From: Aureobasidium sp. EXF-3400
Taxonomy: Eukaryota > Ascomycota > Dothideomycetes > Dothideales > Saccotheciaceae
Direction of reading: 5' to 3'
Assembly (NCBI GenBank): GCA_024195585.1
Contig: SWBL01000156.1
Coordinates: 1 to 64,000, forward strand
Length of the DNA: 64,000 nt
Shown: positions 62,107-64,000 of the stretch, one piece after another
Numbering within the stretch: the first letter of the stretch is position 1
Layout of the letters: the number at the start of each line of letters is the position of its first letter
Position numbers and translations under genes: made by a program
Notes under the pieces: model-generated
What the model was told of the DNA's origin: nothing
Seen by the model: only the letters and a program-made list of their open reading frames with translations
The model's database searches: none

Positions 62107-63294
62107 ATGGAGGACCAATATCCACAGCAGTATCCTTCTCCGAAAATGAAACGCAATCTCCTTCTCTGCGTCGATGCCTTCGGCACCTTATTCCGCCCTC
62201 GCAGTCCCATTGCCGAACAATACGGTACAGTGGCTAGAGGAATGGGAGTCAAGATCTCTGATGATGAGGTTGCTAAGTCCTTCAAAAGTGGTGAGTCTTA
62301 GTTCGATACCTCGAGGCATTGAGTAAAGGGATCATTGGTAGAGGGAATGGGAAAGTGGTAGAGGCTGATTTGAGATGATAGCATTCAAGGAGACATCAAA
62401 AATGTATCCGAATTATGGCAAAAAGACTGATATGGGGGCGAGACAGTGGTGGACTGAGGTATGTGACTATCCATTTTCTTGTCTGGTTTTCTGTCCGCTG
62501 CCTGGTCTTCTTCTATTTTAAGCCTTTCTGCACTTCTCTACATACATCCTAGGCTTACCTTCCATGCCGGTTATTCCCAATGCACTTAGAAAAGACCCGT
62601 ACTCACCTCTCCCTAGGTCATCAACAAAACATTTACGCCCCACCACACCGGGTCCCTCCCTACCAACCTCACCTCAACACTGATAAACCGTTTTTGGTGC
62701 AAAGACGGCTATACCCTCTTCCCAGATGTCTCGTACCTGCAACAACTCTCCCAAACACCTCAACGCCAAAGGAACGCCGAGCAAAGACTGGTAATAGGTG
62801 TGATCACGAATTCTGACGACAGAGTTCCTGATGTATTGTCAAGTTTGGGATTGAGAGTGAATGGTTTGCGATATAATGGCTCGCCTGAAAGGATGGCTGA
62901 GGAGAGTAGAAAAGGAGAGGAACAAGAAGCACAGGATGTTGATTTCTGCATCATGTCTTATGATGTAGGAGTCGAGAAACCACAACCGGAGATATTCAAG
63001 GCTGCGATTACCACTTTGGACTCTCTGTTACACTCCGAAGGTAACAGCTACGAAAGCAAAGATTGGGATTTGCTGTATGTGGGTGATGAAGTGGCTAAAG
63101 ATGCAAAGGGGGCTGTGCAAGCGGGTTGGGATGCTGTGTTAGTGGACAGAGGAACAGAGGTGGATGCGGCATATGAAGGCGATGCACCTGGTGTTGAAGG
63201 ACTCATAGATGTCGAGGGTAAGAAGGTGCCAGTGCTGAAAGGATTCGAGGCGTTGGGGACGTATGGGGGGCACGAGCTATTGAAGATTCGTTGA
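62107..63294 (+). CDS. HAD-like hydrolase (HDHD3-related)
   Basis: This is a haloacid dehalogenase superfamily hydrolase of 312 residues, join(62107..62290, 62382..62458, 62617..63294), with introns of 91 and 158 nt (GTGAGT...GATAG and GTATGT...CCCTAG); all phases agree. Motif I is VDAFGTLFRP with nucleophile Asp23. The second Asp of the usual phosphatase DxD is replaced by Phe (Asp-Ala-Phe), as in dehalogenase-like members, so phosphatase activity is doubtful. Motif II is GVITNSDDRVPDVL, the motif III Lys is in GVEKPQPEIFKAA and motif IV is LYVGDEVAKDAKGAVQAGWD. The cap region lies in residues about 60-130. A later start at 62146 (MKRNLLLCVDAF) is possible. Confidence 0.85.
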
Positions 63295-63380
63295 CTGTGG
63301 GAGTAGCAATGCTCAAGATATCGTCAATTCGTGTCTACCAAGTTTAAATTCATCTATACGATTATCATCATTCCCAATTA

Positions 63381-63998
63381 TCATGCACCTTCCTCTGCTC
63401 TTGTTGGTGCCCAGTTGCCAAGCCATTCTCTCGCTTTATCAACCTGTCCGTTTTCTGCTTCCAGAGCGCCTATGCACCAGGGCAGTGAGTACACTTCACC
63501 CTTCATACCACTCTCTTCTTTCATCAGCTCGGCCAGAGTCCTTCTAGTCTGACTAGCCTCGTCTACACAGAAATGCAATGGCTTGGCTTCAGCTGGCAAA
63601 ATAATGGCGTCCACGAAAGGCTTGATCAAGGGCAAAGCATCTTTCGTGCTCATCGCACCGCCTTCACCGGTATTTGTTCGTCCCGTCTTGCAGAATGTGT
63701 TACGACACCATGCCTTTCCACAACCCGTCAGAAGCTGAGTCAAGTATCGTCGTTCAATTCTGCGTTTCAATGCTTTGTTCTCCGGGTCGTAGTTGCTGAC
63801 ATATAACGGTCCAAAGCACGCTGCGCATAAGCCAATGTCATTGCCTGTATCTCTGACAGCGGCTCTGGTGTTGCCATCATGAGAAGTACCGTCCAAGGTG
63901 CGGCCACAGACTGCATTCCGACAAATTCGAGGCTGTGATCGCGACTTGCGTGCCAAATCGTGATGCTTGAGGTGGGTATCCATATCTCGCAGACGCAC
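63381..63998 (-). CDS. AZUL-like zinc-binding protein, C-terminal part, cut by window edge
   Basis: This minus-strand frame runs off the right edge; 205 residues are visible with the stop at 63381. Two Cys clusters stand out: CRNAVCGRTL with LCAACFGPLY, and RRYLTQLLTGCGKAWCRNTF followed by CKTG. The second resembles the AZUL zinc domain of UBE3A-type HECT ubiquitin ligases (ERYYHQLTEGCG-like). The rest is helical (LAELMKEESGMKGEVYSL). An ATG at 63983 (MDTHLKHHDLARKSRS) could be the true start, or the gene may extend past the edge. A role in ubiquitin pathways is inference from the AZUL-like cluster only. Confidence 0.6.
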   Translation of the reverse strand: MRLRDMDTHLKHHDLARKSRSQPRICRNAVCGRTLDGTSHDGNTRAAVRDTGNDIGLCAACFGPLYVSNYDPENKALKRRIERRYLTQLLTGCGKAWCRNTFCKTGRTNTGEGGAMSTKDALPLIKPFVDAIILPAEAKPLHFCVDEASQTRRTLAELMKEESGMKGEVYSLPWCIGALEAENGQVDKAREWLGNWAPTRAEEGA

Positions 63999-64000
63999 GA

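Overview
The window is nuclear DNA of a filamentous ascomycete (Pezizomycotina; Dothideomycetes is a guess I cannot prove from sequence alone). The signs are densely packed monocistronic genes on both strands, short spliceosomal introns (mostly 42-60 nt, GT..YAG with CTAAC/CTGAC-like branch sites), three dispersed tRNA genes, fungal-type secreted proteins, and a large helicase of the Hrr1/SAD-3/ZNFX1 class. There are no operons, phage genes, CRISPR arrays or intact transposons. Exon boundaries below were assigned by hand from splice motifs and reading-frame continuity.

Layout. 0.6-9.4 kb: a secreted Ser/Thr-rich PAN-like protein, an uncharacterised protein (minus), an MscL-type mechanosensitive channel with a zinc-ribbon-like tail, a secreted serine carboxypeptidase (S10) and a flavin amine oxidase. 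9.6-21.4 kb: a multi-exon membrane GT90 glycosyltransferase, the SKI2 exosome helicase and a Nmd5/Sxm1-type importin. 22-29 kb: tRNA-Gly(GCC), a tandem GFA/CENP-V protein, the TRAMP poly(A) polymerase TRF4 (four exons) and profilin (five exons). 29.7-42 kb: the 1959-codon NFX1/RZ zinc-finger helicase, tRNA-Arg(TCT) with an intron, mitochondrial GatA, a basic coiled-coil protein, an RRM/RGG protein with unusual splice donors and a frame break, and a small unknown protein. 42.8-44.1 kb: tRNA-Thr(AGT) followed by a gene-free AT-rich patch that looks like a decayed insertion. 44.2-51 kb: a low-complexity coiled-coil protein, eIF3 subunit L, a carbon-nitrogen hydrolase and an unknown gene interrupted by an in-frame TAG. 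52-64 kb: a GH78 alpha-L-rhamnosidase, mitochondrial enoyl-CoA hydratase, an SR140/U2SURP-type splicing factor divergent from an unknown nuclear-looking protein, ACC deaminase, a HAD hydrolase, and an AZUL-like zinc protein cut by the window edge.

By function, several unlinked transcription units act in RNA metabolism: SKI2 (cytoplasmic exosome), TRF4 (nuclear exosome), the ZNFX1-like helicase (RNA silencing), the SR140-like factor (U2 snRNP), the RRM protein and eIF3L. This is most simply chance linkage. The points most worth a second look are the two GC-AG introns and homopolymer frame break in the RRM gene, three independent 54-nt stop-free introns that would add 18 residues if retained, the in-frame amber codon at 50762-50764, the MscL tail, and the AT-rich patch beside tRNA-Thr. 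I did not find a clear new multigene system.
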